In this document: piece after piece, positions 40,152 to 49,282 of the stretch
Position numbering within the stretch: position 1 is the first letter of the stretch
Layout: every line of letters starts with the position of its first letter
Assembly (NCBI RefSeq): GCF_900115735.1
Contig: NZ_FOXO01000011.1
Location: 1-64,000 of the forward strand
Direction of reading: 5' to 3'
Source: Butyrivibrio proteoclasticus
GTDB lineage: Bacteria > Bacillota > Clostridia > Lachnospirales > Lachnospiraceae
Length of the DNA stretch: 64,000 bases
The notes under the pieces: generated by a model
The model's input: the letters and a program-made list of their open reading frames with translations, nothing else
Told to the model about the DNA's origin: nothing
The model's database searches: none
Made by a program: the position numbers and the translations under genes

Positions 40152-42598
40152 AAAAGCCTATTAATTTTAAAATACTAATTTTAGTTCAGCATGTATTGGC
40201 TGCATTTGTAGCCTTTGCACTTGTCTTTGTATTTGCCGGAACAAGCATAATCATTTCAGGTGCGAAGGGAGATTATTCCTATACGCTGTATGAATCAGAC
40301 AGAAACAGAGCCTACGAGGACTCTTATCTGTTCAATAACATACTTGGCAACAATCTTGCAGATGTTATCAGGCTTATAGCGATAAGGAGTCAGCTTGAGA
40401 CCGCAGGCGAGTACGATAGTGAAAAGACAATTGATGTTACTGCCTACGTGAACAGAGGTACAACGCTTCCCGGGGATTATGTAACAGCTGTATACACGGT
40501 TGCGGATCTTTTAAAGTGGGCACAAAGCGGGTTTACTTATGAAACAAGAAATTTCACAGAGGAAGAGAGTAGATCCTTTTTAAGCGAAAGAACAACATAT
40601 ACCCATTTGAAAAATAATCTTATGTCAGGAGGAATGAACTCTTACTTAAGCTCAGGACTTTCTGATAACAGTGTGGCTTTTACAGTTTCAGGGAATTCAA
40701 TTCCATCAGGTGGAACTCACAATATTCTTGTTTCAAGGTATCAGACCACAGATGGCAGAAATATCGAAGATCTTGTTTCAAATTGGGAAGAATACAGCCT
40801 TTTATGTAGTAATGTTGAAGAGGCTGCAAAAACTCTTTTATATAACTTTGAGGAATATGGCAAGCTTCTTTCTTATTATGGATATCAGTCAAGTAACTTA
40901 AGATACTATATTTCAAGAACAATCAATGGTAGTACTTCGGTGTATACAAATATCTCGGAACTTTCAGGAGAGACAACCGGTATAGACATAAAGAGTGTTT
41001 TTGAAGCGTATGGTAGATACATATATTATTGCCCATACGAACTGAAGTATGAGACCAATACGCTTATAAAAGAAAATGTTGTCAGGAGCTTTCTTAAGAC
41101 ATATAGCTATGCTTATCCGGATCAGATAAAAGTTTATGTGGCTGTTGATACTATTGGTTACCCATGTAGTGACGATTTTTATCAGGGCAAGAGTAGTTTT
41201 ACCAAATATATGCCTTACAGAACACAAATCTTGATATTGTGCTTTGTTGCGGCATTTATCTATATTCTTCTGTTTATAATAACTCTTAAGTCTCCTTTAG
41301 TTGTGAGCGGAAGTTCAATAAAAACTGAAATTGCCTGTCTTAAGAATATAATAATAATGGCAGTTCCATTGGGGGCTTTTGTGATGGCATCTGTCCTTAC
41401 ACAGATGAGTTACATGAAGATGATTCGGCTTGAGAACTTCCCCGTATATGCGGCCCTTGGTGCATTTGTATTTAATGTTGGTTTTCTGGGACTTATTTAT
41501 GGTATTGCAGATAAGGTAAAAGAGAAGTCTCTTTGGAAGGATTCTATCCTAAGAATGCTCATTATAGGGGCAAAGAATCTGATCCTCACAACTACTGACA
41601 ATGGAAATGTTATTATAAGGACTTGGATACCATATATCTTTTTTGTGGTAATAAATCTATGTTTGTTTAAGATAGGCCTTGCAGGAATAGTTATTGCGGC
41701 ATTTTTGGACATTCTTATTGGCATTTATCTCTACAGACAGAATTTGGATAGGGACAGTATTATCAAGGTTATAGAGAGAATAAAAAATGGTGATGTGAAA
41801 TCAAAGGTCGATGTTTCATCACTTCATTCAGATAACATAGCACTGGCAGAAGCGGTTAATTCCATTGGCGAAGGAATTGAAAAAGCAGTGGATACCAGTA
41901 TGAAGGATGAAAAGCTAAAGGCAGATCTTATTACAAACGTATCACATGATATTAAGACTCCGTTGACCTCCATTATCAACTATGTGGACCTTATAAAGAG
42001 AGAAGACATAGGCAATGAGAGGGTAATTGAGTACGTAAATATATTGGATCAAAAATCTCAAAAGCTTAAAAAACTTACAGAAGATCTGGTTGAGGCTTCA
42101 AAAATAAGCTCAGGAAATATAAGTATTGAGCTTTCTAAAATAGATTTTGTTGAGCTTATAAATCAAACAATTGGTGAATTCTTTGAGAAGTTTGAAAAGA
42201 GTGGACTTACTCCAATTTTTAAAGCTAATGAAAAGAATATATCCATAGTTGCGGACGCAAGGCACCTTTGGAGAGTGTTGGAAAATCTCTTTAACAATAC
42301 CTGTAAATATGCGTTTCCTGGAACAAGAGTATATTTGGAAATGTATACAGCAGAGGATAAAGAAGGTAAAAAGAAAGCCTTCTTTTCGATAAAGAACATC
42401 TCAGCGAAAGAACTTAATGTAAGTGCAGAAGAACTTACAAAGAAGTTTATTAGAGGAGATGAGTCAAGGACAACAGAAGGAAGTGGCCTTGGACTTTCAA
42501 TCGCCAAGAACCTTACTATTGCACAGGGAGGTACCTTTGATATCAGGCTAGATGGAGACCTTTTTAAAGTAATAATAGGATTTGATATTGCCGAATAA
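40145..42598 (+). CDS. Sensor histidine kinase with large extracytoplasmic domain
   Basis: An 817-residue kinase. A first helix (residues about 9-36) is followed by an extracytoplasmic region of about 320 residues, then five or so more helices (about 360-545) and a HAMP-like linker. The HisKA box is LITNVSHDIKTPLTSIINYV with phospho-acceptor H601. The ATPase domain has VLENLFNNTCKYAFPG (N box) and GSGLGLSIAKNL (G2 box). The sensor domain shows no family I recognise and is rich in Tyr, Ser and Asn. It overlaps its response regulator gene. Architecture with many helices after the loop recalls VanS- or cell-envelope-sensing kinases, without proof. Confidence 0.92.
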   Translation: MLKKPINFKILILVQHVLAAFVAFALVFVFAGTSIIISGAKGDYSYTLYESDRNRAYEDSYLFNNILGNNLADVIRLIAIRSQLETAGEYDSEKTIDVTAYVNRGTTLPGDYVTAVYTVADLLKWAQSGFTYETRNFTEEESRSFLSERTTYTHLKNNLMSGGMNSYLSSGLSDNSVAFTVSGNSIPSGGTHNILVSRYQTTDGRNIEDLVSNWEEYSLLCSNVEEAAKTLLYNFEEYGKLLSYYGYQSSNLRYYISRTINGSTSVYTNISELSGETTGIDIKSVFEAYGRYIYYCPYELKYETNTLIKENVVRSFLKTYSYAYPDQIKVYVAVDTIGYPCSDDFYQGKSSFTKYMPYRTQILILCFVAAFIYILLFIITLKSPLVVSGSSIKTEIACLKNIIIMAVPLGAFVMASVLTQMSYMKMIRLENFPVYAALGAFVFNVGFLGLIYGIADKVKEKSLWKDSILRMLIIGAKNLILTTTDNGNVIIRTWIPYIFFVVINLCLFKIGLAGIVIAAFLDILIGIYLYRQNLDRDSIIKVIERIKNGDVKSKVDVSSLHSDNIALAEAVNSIGEGIEKAVDTSMKDEKLKADLITNVSHDIKTPLTSIINYVDLIKREDIGNERVIEYVNILDQKSQKLKKLTEDLVEASKISSGNISIELSKIDFVELINQTIGEFFEKFEKSGLTPIFKANEKNISIVADARHLWRVLENLFNNTCKYAFPGTRVYLEMYTAEDKEGKKKAFFSIKNISAKELNVSAEELTKKFIRGDESRTTEGSGLGLSIAKNLTIAQGGTFDIRLDGDLFKVIIGFDIAE

Positions 42599-42635
42599 TA
42601 CATGGAAGGAAGCAATTTCTTATTACATAATAAAA

Positions 42636-42676
42636 GTGCCCATAACTAAGTTCTAATCTAAGTTATGGGCACATCT
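42636..42676. terminator. Bidirectional terminator
   Basis: A 15-bp stem (GTGCCCATAACTAAG with CTAAGTTATGGGCAC, one mismatch) sits between the kinase and the convergent prs gene, with T-rich flanks on both strands. Confidence 0.75.
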
Positions 42677-42681
42677 TTTAA

Positions 42682-43881
42682 TTAATCAAAAAGCTCTGTT
42701 GGAGTCTTACATCCTGAATTGTATTTACCTACAATTTCATGGATTTTGTCTGTTGGCATATTTACTGTAGACATTGAGGAGTCGTGATTAAGGAAATCAA
42801 TAATAGTTGCAAGGAACTTACCCATATCTGCGATAAATATGTATTCTTTTGATGTAACTTCCTCATTCATGTAAGTAAGGTTAGTAGTAATAACTGCGTC
42901 AAAGTATCCTTTTTCATAGCCATCATCAAACTTGCTCATTCCGTCTGTGAAAAGACCGAAAGTAGTGCAGATAAATACTCTTTTAGCACCCATGTTTTTG
43001 AGCTGTTTGGCTGTATCTATCATGCTTGATCCTGAAGATATCATGTCATCGATGATGATAACATCACGTCCTGAAATATCAGAACCAAGGAATTCATGAG
43101 CAACAATAGGGTTAGTTCCGTTAACAACGTGGGCATAGTCACGCCTCTTATAGAACATTCCTGTATCAGCGCCGATTACGTTTGCAAAATAAACGGCTCT
43201 GTCGAGAGCACCCTCGTCAGGGCTTATAACAGTGAGATGATCCTTATCAACGATGAGGTCATCAATGTGAGATAAAAGAGCTTTCATAAACTGATATGAG
43301 GCAAGGAAGTTATCAAATCCACCAAGAGGCTTGGCATTTGATATTCTTGGGTCATGAGCATCAAAAGTAATAAAATTTGAGATACCCATATCATGGAGCT
43401 CAGCAAACATCTGAGCAGCATCTAATGATTCCATTCCGTTTCTTTTGTGCTGACGTCCTTCATAAAGGAATGGCATGATAACATTTATTCTTTTTGCTTT
43501 GCCAGTAATTGCACCTATAACACGTTTAAGATCCTGATAGTGATCATCAGGTGATTTATGATTGACGTAATTGTACATCTTGTAGGTTATGCTGTAATTG
43601 CATACATCAGTAAGAATATAAACGTCATTTCCTCGAACACTTTCCTTGATAGTAGCCTTAGCTTCGCCACTGTTAAACCTGTCAAGGTTAATATCGATTT
43701 TGTAATTGTCTTTTACATAGCCATGAAAAGCGGGATCGTTTTCAGGCATTTTGTAAAGCTCATGTCTGAACTCTGAGATATAACGATTGACGCTGTCACA
43801 AAGTTCTTTGGCTGAATCCATTACAATTAGATTAAGAGGTGCAACCGGAATAGTACCTTCCAGTTTTCTAAAATCTGGCAT
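42682..43881 (-). CDS. prs: Ribose-phosphate pyrophosphokinase, long clostridial form
   Basis: A 399-residue protein with the PRPP-binding loop VIIIDDMISSGSSMIDTAKQ. It also has FLYEGRQHKRNGMESLDAAQ, in the place of the ATP-binding KDRxR region, and FITFDAHDPRISN. It makes PRPP from ribose-5-phosphate and ATP, for nucleotide, His and Trp synthesis. At 399 residues it is about 80 longer than the classical enzyme of about 315, with inserts in the N-terminal half. I recall this longer type in Clostridia. It is alone between two divergent/convergent units, with GAAGGAAG before the ATG. Regulation by ADP or phosphate cannot be judged from sequence. Confidence 0.9.
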   Translation of the reverse strand: MPDFRKLEGTIPVAPLNLIVMDSAKELCDSVNRYISEFRHELYKMPENDPAFHGYVKDNYKIDINLDRFNSGEAKATIKESVRGNDVYILTDVCNYSITYKMYNYVNHKSPDDHYQDLKRVIGAITGKAKRINVIMPFLYEGRQHKRNGMESLDAAQMFAELHDMGISNFITFDAHDPRISNAKPLGGFDNFLASYQFMKALLSHIDDLIVDKDHLTVISPDEGALDRAVYFANVIGADTGMFYKRRDYAHVVNGTNPIVAHEFLGSDISGRDVIIIDDMISSGSSMIDTAKQLKNMGAKRVFICTTFGLFTDGMSKFDDGYEKGYFDAVITTNLTYMNEEVTSKEYIFIADMGKFLATIIDFLNHDSSMSTVNMPTDKIHEIVGKYNSGCKTPTELFD

Positions 43882-43953
43882 ATTTTTCGCTTCCTTCTTT
43901 AAAGATTTATATTAGAACATAATTCTACATTTACTGTTTTAACATCTATGGTG

Positions 43954-43982
43954 CTGACACGTCAAGGACAAGATGGTATAAT
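43954..43982 (+). promoter_or_regulatory. Promoter of the DUF512-der-plsY-gpsA run
   Basis: CTGACA (43954-43959), 17-bp spacer, consensus TATAAT (43977-43982). The next ATG (43990) lies only 7 nt beyond the -10 box. Confidence 0.75.
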
Positions 43983-43989
43983 ACAGGGC

Positions 43990-45348
43990 ATGAAGAAAAA
44001 TATAGGACACCTTATCGGCAGTGTCGATGAGGGAAGCATAGCAGAAGAATTAAATATTGAACCGGGCGATAAGCTTATAAAAATTAATGACCAGATCATA
44101 GAAGATATTTTTGATTTTCAATATCTGGTACAGGATGAACATTTGGATGTTTTGATTGAAAAGTCTGATGGTGAACAGTGGTTGTTAGATATTGATAAGG
44201 AATTTGATGAGGATCTTGGAATAGAATTTGAAAATGGTCTTATGGACGATTACAGGTCATGTAGTAATAAGTGTATTTTTTGCTTTATTGACCAGATGCC
44301 TAAGGGCATGAGAAAAACGCTCTATTTTAAAGATGATGACTCAAGACTGTCTTTCCTTCAGGGGAATTATGTAACACTTACCAATATGTCTGATGCAGAT
44401 ATAGACAGAATTTTGAAATATCACCTTTCACCTATTAATATATCATTTCAGACTACCAATCCTGAACTCAGGTGTAAGATGCTGGGCAACAGATTTGCAG
44501 GTGAGGCACTAAAAAAAGTAGACAGGTTATGTGCTCCGGGGACAGGAATTGAAATTAATGGACAAATAGTTCTTTGTAAGGGAGTAAATGATGGAAAAGA
44601 GCTTGAGAGATCAATCTCAGATATGGCCAAATATATCCCAAATCTTCAGAGTGTATCTGTTGTTCCTGTGGGACTTTCTAAATATAGAGACGGTCTTTAC
44701 CCACTAGAGCCATTTAATAGTCAGGACGCCGGTGAGGTCATCGACCTTATAGAACGCTGGCAAAAGAAGATTTATAATGAGCATGGAATGCATTTCATTC
44801 ATGCAAGTGATGAGTGGTACTTCCTTGCAGGAAGAGATTTTCCGGAAGCTGAAAGATATGATGGATATATACAGCTTGAAAATGGCGTTGGTATGATGAG
44901 GCTTCTTATAGATGAGTTTAATGAGGCTCTCGAAAAGGCAGTTTCAGAGCACAAAAACCATCTTGATTGTTTAAACAGAGAGATATCAATTGCCACGGGA
45001 AGGCTTGTTTACCCTTGTATAAAAGACATGGCAGAGAAGGCCATGAGTATTTGTACTGGACTTAAAGTGCATGTTTATGAGATAATTAACGAGTTTTTTG
45101 GCGAGAGGATTACTGTTTCAGGGCTTCTTACCGGCACAGATATCATAAATCAGCTAAAGGGCAAGGAACTTGGAAGTGAGCTTTTTCTTCCTGAGAATCT
45201 ACTCCGAAGTGGAGAGGATTATCTTCTTGATGATGTAAGGATATGTGATATCGAGGAGAAACTAAACACAAAAGTAGGAATATCAAAGTGTGACGGTCAT
45301 GATCTTGTTTCGGTGTTGTTTGATATTCCGGAAGATGAACTAATATAA
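43990..45348 (+). CDS. DUF512 radical-SAM-like protein with PDZ start
   Basis: A 452-residue protein. A PDZ-like domain at residues 1-65 (GHLIGSVDEGSIAEELNIEP) is followed by CSNKCIFCFIDQMPKGMRKT, a CX3CX2C iron-sulfur motif of the radical-SAM type. The DUF512 domain then contains SVSVVPVGLSKYR and FIHASDEWYFLAGRDFPE. The function is unknown for the family. It is widespread in Clostridia and usually next to der. The ATG at 43990 matches the family N-terminus, yet only GGG precedes it and the -10 box is 7 nt upstream, so the mRNA may be leaderless. Confidence 0.9.
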   Translation: MKKNIGHLIGSVDEGSIAEELNIEPGDKLIKINDQIIEDIFDFQYLVQDEHLDVLIEKSDGEQWLLDIDKEFDEDLGIEFENGLMDDYRSCSNKCIFCFIDQMPKGMRKTLYFKDDDSRLSFLQGNYVTLTNMSDADIDRILKYHLSPINISFQTTNPELRCKMLGNRFAGEALKKVDRLCAPGTGIEINGQIVLCKGVNDGKELERSISDMAKYIPNLQSVSVVPVGLSKYRDGLYPLEPFNSQDAGEVIDLIERWQKKIYNEHGMHFIHASDEWYFLAGRDFPEAERYDGYIQLENGVGMMRLLIDEFNEALEKAVSEHKNHLDCLNREISIATGRLVYPCIKDMAEKAMSICTGLKVHVYEIINEFFGERITVSGLLTGTDIINQLKGKELGSELFLPENLLRSGEDYLLDDVRICDIEEKLNTKVGISKCDGHDLVSVLFDIPEDELI

Positions 45349-45357
45349 AGGATAATT

Positions 45358-46686
45358 ATGAGTAAGAAAAATATTGTTGCGGTAGTTGGCCGCCCAAACG
45401 TTGGAAAATCAACACTTTTTAATGCTCTGGCAGGTAGCAGGATTGCTATTGTTCAGGATACACCGGGAGTTACCAGAGACAGAATTTATCAGGATGTTGA
45501 ATGGCTTAATCATAGCTTCACTCTTATCGATACAGGTGGTATCGAACCTGATTCCAATGACATCATTCTTTCACAGATGAGAGAACAGGCGCAGATAGCC
45601 ATTGATACAGCAGATGTTATCATTTTTATGGTAGATGTTAAGCAGGGACTTACTGATTCTGATTCAAAAGTAGCAGATATGCTCAGAAGATCAGCAAAGC
45701 CTGTTGTTTTGTGTGTAAATAAGGTAGATAACTACAACAGGGATTCACTTGATGTATATGAGTTTTACAATCTTGGAATCGGAGAGCCTTTCCCTATTTC
45801 AGCTGTTAATAAGCAGGGAATTGGTGACCTTCTGGAAGAAGTTGTAAGTCATTTCAGCAAGGATTCAACTAATGATGAAGATGACGATACAACCAAGATT
45901 GCAATCATTGGTAAGCCTAACGTTGGTAAGTCATCCATCATCAACAAACTCATTGGAGAGAACAGGCTTATAGTTTCTGATATTGCAGGTACGACACGAG
46001 ATGCAATCGATACTGAAGTTAAATACAATGGTAAAAAATATATATTTATTGATACAGCAGGTCTTCGCAGGAAAAATAAGATAAAAGATGAACTTGAGCA
46101 CTACATGATCGTAAGAACTGTTGGAGCGGTTGAAAGAGCTGATATAGCAATTCTTGTTATAAATGCCGAGGAAGGCGTAACAGAGCAGGATGCCAAGATT
46201 GCCGGAATAGCTCACGAAAGTGGTAAGGCCGTAATAATTGCAGTTAATAAATGGGATCTTATCGAAAAAGACAATCACTCTGTAAAAGAGTTCACAAAGG
46301 ATATCAGAAATACACTTTCATTTATGAACTATGCAGAGATTATCTTTATTTCTGCAGAGACAGGACAGCGTTTAGTAAAACTCTATGACCTTATTGATAT
46401 CGTTAGTGAGAACCACTCGCTCAGAGTTGCAACAGGTGTACTCAATGAAATCATGACACAGGCCGTTGTAATGCAGCAGCCACCGAGTGATAAAGGAAAA
46501 ATATTAAAGCTTTACTACATTACTCAGGCATCTGTAAAGCCACCAACGTTTGTTATATTTGTAAATGACAAAAAGCTTATGCATTTTAGTTATACCAGAT
46601 ATATTGAGAACCAGATCAGAGAAGCCTTCGGTTTCAAGGGGACTCCTTTGAGATTTATTATCAGGGAGAGAAAAGAGGATAAATAA
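45358..46686 (+). CDS. der: Ribosome assembly GTPase Der (EngA)
   Basis: A 442-residue GTPase with two G domains: GRPNVGKSTLFNALAGSRIA with DTGGIEP, then GKPNVGKSSIINKLIGENRL with DTAGLRRK. The C-terminal KH-like domain ends KGTPLRFIIRERKEDK. It is needed for 50S subunit maturation. AAGGAT precedes the ATG, 9 nt after the DUF512 gene. Der, plsY and gpsA are a conserved Firmicute trio. Confidence 0.97.
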   Translation: MSKKNIVAVVGRPNVGKSTLFNALAGSRIAIVQDTPGVTRDRIYQDVEWLNHSFTLIDTGGIEPDSNDIILSQMREQAQIAIDTADVIIFMVDVKQGLTDSDSKVADMLRRSAKPVVLCVNKVDNYNRDSLDVYEFYNLGIGEPFPISAVNKQGIGDLLEEVVSHFSKDSTNDEDDDTTKIAIIGKPNVGKSSIINKLIGENRLIVSDIAGTTRDAIDTEVKYNGKKYIFIDTAGLRRKNKIKDELEHYMIVRTVGAVERADIAILVINAEEGVTEQDAKIAGIAHESGKAVIIAVNKWDLIEKDNHSVKEFTKDIRNTLSFMNYAEIIFISAETGQRLVKLYDLIDIVSENHSLRVATGVLNEIMTQAVVMQQPPSDKGKILKLYYITQASVKPPTFVIFVNDKKLMHFSYTRYIENQIREAFGFKGTPLRFIIRERKEDK

Positions 46687-47370
46687 ATGACCACATCAGG
46701 TTTAGTTGGGGCGAGAATTGTCTGCATTATCATTGGATATGTTTTTGGAATGATACAGACAGCTGTTTTCTACGGAAGACTTAAAGGAGTAGATATAAGA
46801 AAAGTTGGTTCGGGAAATGCCGGAACCACCAATACGTTAAGAGTGCTTGGACCAAAGGCAGGCGCTGTTGTTTTGCTTGGTGACATGCTTAAATGTATGG
46901 TTGCGATATTTATAACTTATCTTATTTTTGGAAGATCCAATCCGGAATATATTATATTGTTTATGACTTATACTGCTGCAGGAACTGTACTGGGGCATGA
47001 CTTTCCTTTTTTCCTAAAATTCAAAGGCGGAAAAGGAATTGCATGTACTGCAGGATATACTATTTATCTTAGTATTCAATTCAATATTCTGTTCCTTATT
47101 ATGGGACTCATTTCGTTCTTCCTGCCTTTTAATCTGTTCCATATTGTTTCAGTATGTAGTTTGTTTTATTATTCTGCACTTCTTGTTACAACAATTATCT
47201 ACGGACAGATGGGCCTGTTTTTTGCACCTCAGGGAGCTCTTATTGAAGTTTATATTATAGTTGCAATTTTGACATTACTTGCTTTTTATCAGCATAGGGG
47301 AAATATTAAAAAGCTCATAAATGGTCAGGAACGCAAAACCTACATATTCAAAAAAAATAAAGTGGACTAA
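46687..47370 (+). CDS. plsY: Glycerol-3-phosphate acyltransferase PlsY
   Basis: A 227-residue membrane enzyme with five or more helices and the PlsY motifs GSGNAGTTNTLRVLGPKAG and FPFFLKFKGGKGIA. It transfers acyl groups from acyl-phosphate (made by PlsX, encoded at 8199) to glycerol-3-phosphate. The ATG directly follows the der stop with AGAGG in the der tail. It is slightly longer than typical PlsY because of a charged C-terminal tail. gpsA, which supplies glycerol-3-phosphate, is next. Confidence 0.95.
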   Translation: MTTSGLVGARIVCIIIGYVFGMIQTAVFYGRLKGVDIRKVGSGNAGTTNTLRVLGPKAGAVVLLGDMLKCMVAIFITYLIFGRSNPEYIILFMTYTAAGTVLGHDFPFFLKFKGGKGIACTAGYTIYLSIQFNILFLIMGLISFFLPFNLFHIVSVCSLFYYSALLVTTIIYGQMGLFFAPQGALIEVYIIVAILTLLAFYQHRGNIKKLINGQERKTYIFKKNKVD

Positions 47371-47395
47371 TGTAAGATTTAACGGGAGATAAGAC

Positions 47396-48421
47396 TTGGA
47401 CAATCAGCAAATTGGCGTCATAGGTGCAGGTAGCTGGGGAATAGCACTTGCGTATCTTTTATCAAATAATGGACATAACGTTACTGTATGGTCGCGTAGT
47501 GAGACTACAGTAGAAAAGCTTAGAAGTTATCACGGTAATGAAGACAAGCTTCCGGGAGTCAAACTTCCAGAGAGCGTTGTTTATACTTCCGATATGAAGA
47601 TTGCAGTTGAGGATAAGGATATTTTGGTTTTAGTAGTTCCATCTGCACATCTTCGTGAGACTGTAAAGCTTATGAAAACTTACATTATAGGTAATGAGGA
47701 ACATAAGCAGATCATAGTAAACTGCACGAAGGGAATTGAAGACGACACCCTTATGGTAATGTCAGATGTGATTCTTGATGAGATCCCCGGATGTAATGTA
47801 TGTGTTTTATCTGGTCCGTCCCATGCAGAGGAAGTCGGCAAGGGAATGCCAACTTCAATTGTTGTTGGAGCCTTTGAAAAAGACATTGCAAGATATATTC
47901 AAAATGTATTTATGAATAGCGTTTTCAGAGTATATATTAGCCCGGATATGCTCGGAATAGAAATAGGTGCGGCTCTTAAAAATGTTATTGCTCTTGCTGC
48001 AGGAATGGCTGATGGATACGGACTTGGCGACAATGCCAAAGCAGCTCTCATTACAAGGGGAATAGCTGAAATCGGCAGACTTGGAATGGCTATGGGCGGT
48101 AAATTTGAGACTTTTAGTGGCCTTTCAGGAATAGGAGATCTTGTTGTCACCTGTGCTTCAATGCATTCCAGAAATAGAAGAGCAGGTATTCTGATTGGAC
48201 AAGGAAAAACCTATCAGGAAGCCATGGATGAAGTACATATGGTTGTTGAGGGGGTATATACCGCTAAAGCTGCGCTTAAGCTTGCTCAGAAATATGAAGT
48301 TGAAATGCCTATAGTACAGGCAGTAAATGATATATTATTCAATAGTAAAGCACCGGGAGATGCACTTAATGACCTGATGCTTAGAGACAAGAAAATAGAG
48401 AACAATTCACTAGATTGGTAG
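47396..48421 (+). CDS. gpsA: Glycerol-3-phosphate dehydrogenase [NAD(P)+]
   Basis: A 341-residue GpsA. It has the Rossmann loop IGVIGAGSWGIALAYLL, the SGPSHAEEV motif, the catalytic lysine region GIEIGAALKNVIALAAGMAD and SGLSGIGDLVVTCAS. It reduces dihydroxyacetone phosphate to glycerol-3-phosphate for lipids, the substrate of PlsY encoded just upstream. The start codon is TTG at 47396, 7 nt after GGGAG. No terminator is evident before the folT promoter. Confidence 0.96.
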   Translation: MDNQQIGVIGAGSWGIALAYLLSNNGHNVTVWSRSETTVEKLRSYHGNEDKLPGVKLPESVVYTSDMKIAVEDKDILVLVVPSAHLRETVKLMKTYIIGNEEHKQIIVNCTKGIEDDTLMVMSDVILDEIPGCNVCVLSGPSHAEEVGKGMPTSIVVGAFEKDIARYIQNVFMNSVFRVYISPDMLGIEIGAALKNVIALAAGMADGYGLGDNAKAALITRGIAEIGRLGMAMGGKFETFSGLSGIGDLVVTCASMHSRNRRAGILIGQGKTYQEAMDEVHMVVEGVYTAKAALKLAQKYEVEMPIVQAVNDILFNSKAPGDALNDLMLRDKKIENNSLDW

Positions 48422-48463
48422 TTATTTAAGTAACAGCATTTAAGATTAAATGTTAAAAAAACT

Positions 48464-48492
48464 TTGACCTTACTGAGGTTATGATGTATTAT
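48464..48492 (+). promoter_or_regulatory. folT promoter
   Basis: TTGACC (48464-48469), 17-bp spacer, TATTAT (48487-48492), about 20 nt before the THF riboswitch. Confidence 0.7.
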
Positions 48493-48510
48493 GAATGGCA
48501 AATAATAAAT

Positions 48511-48605
48511 GCAGAGTAGAAATTTAAGCGTTAAGTGCCGGGTGAACAGGGAGTTGTCATCAGGACGAAGGATTTTTCCGCGGTTTAAGTTTCGCATCCC
48601 GCTGC
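48511..48605 (+). ncRNA. Tetrahydrofolate (THF) riboswitch
   Basis: The aptamer runs from GCAGAGTAGA (48511-48520) to CGCATCCCGCTGC (48593-48605). The conserved GCGTTAAGTG core (48529-48538), GGTGAACAGGGA, a GACGAAGG segment and CCGCGG are present in the published order of the folT-type THF riboswitch. The ends pair as GCAG with CTGC. The gene 75 nt downstream encodes a folate ECF substrate-binding protein, which confirms the class. Control is probably of translation, since no terminator is visible between aptamer and start. Confidence 0.93.
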
Positions 48606-48680
48606 TACATCAATGGAATATCTGAAACTTTGAATATCCCCCGATGTGGTAATGGAAAAACTGCAAAGGAGGATATTTTT

Positions 48681-49250
48681 ATGTTAAATCAAACAGCTAA
48701 ACAGACAGTAACAGGCAAATCTTATTTTTCATCAGTTTCAAGGCTTAAAGAAACAAAAGTCCTTACTTTTTGCGGTATGATGGGCGCCCTTTCCGTTATT
48801 TTGGGCTATGTTGCAACCATCAAATTCGGACAATACATAAGAATTGGTTTTTCCGGCCTTCCTAATCAGATAGTTGACTATCTCTTTGGACCATGGATTG
48901 GAGCAATCTTTGGTGGCGCAATGGATGTTATTAAATGGTTTGCATCAGGAGATGGTGACTTTTTTATAGGATTTACCATAACAGCAATGGTTGGCGCTGT
49001 TATTTATGGGCTTTTTATCTACAATAAGCCTCTTAAACTTTGGAGAGTAATTGCAGCTCAGGCTTGTGTAAAGATTGTATGCAATATTATTCTTAACACT
49101 CTTTGGCTTAATATGCTTTATGGAAAGGCGATTGCTGTTATTCTTCCGGGAAGACTTGTATCTAACGCGATCATGCTTCCTGTTGATACTATTATCATGT
49201 ATTTGATGCTTCAGGTTGTAAAAAAGGTTATTAAGCCATATTTTGATTGA
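48681..49250 (+). CDS. folT: Folate ECF transporter S component FolT
   Basis: A 189-residue membrane protein with about six helices: VLTFCGMMGALSVILGYVAT, RIGFSGLPNQIVDYLFGPWI, FGGAMDVIKWF and a late LVSNAIMLPVDTIIMYLML. It captures folate for the shared ECF energy-coupling module (EcfA1, EcfA2, EcfT), encoded elsewhere. The start at 48681 is set by AAAGGAGG 7-8 nt upstream; an ATG at 48630 lies within the untranslated region. Expression should fall when THF is abundant, through the riboswitch. Confidence 0.94.
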   Translation: MLNQTAKQTVTGKSYFSSVSRLKETKVLTFCGMMGALSVILGYVATIKFGQYIRIGFSGLPNQIVDYLFGPWIGAIFGGAMDVIKWFASGDGDFFIGFTITAMVGAVIYGLFIYNKPLKLWRVIAAQACVKIVCNIILNTLWLNMLYGKAIAVILPGRLVSNAIMLPVDTIIMYLMLQVVKKVIKPYFD

Positions 49251-49282
49251 TATTATTTTTTGAAAGGTGGAACTTCAGGCAG

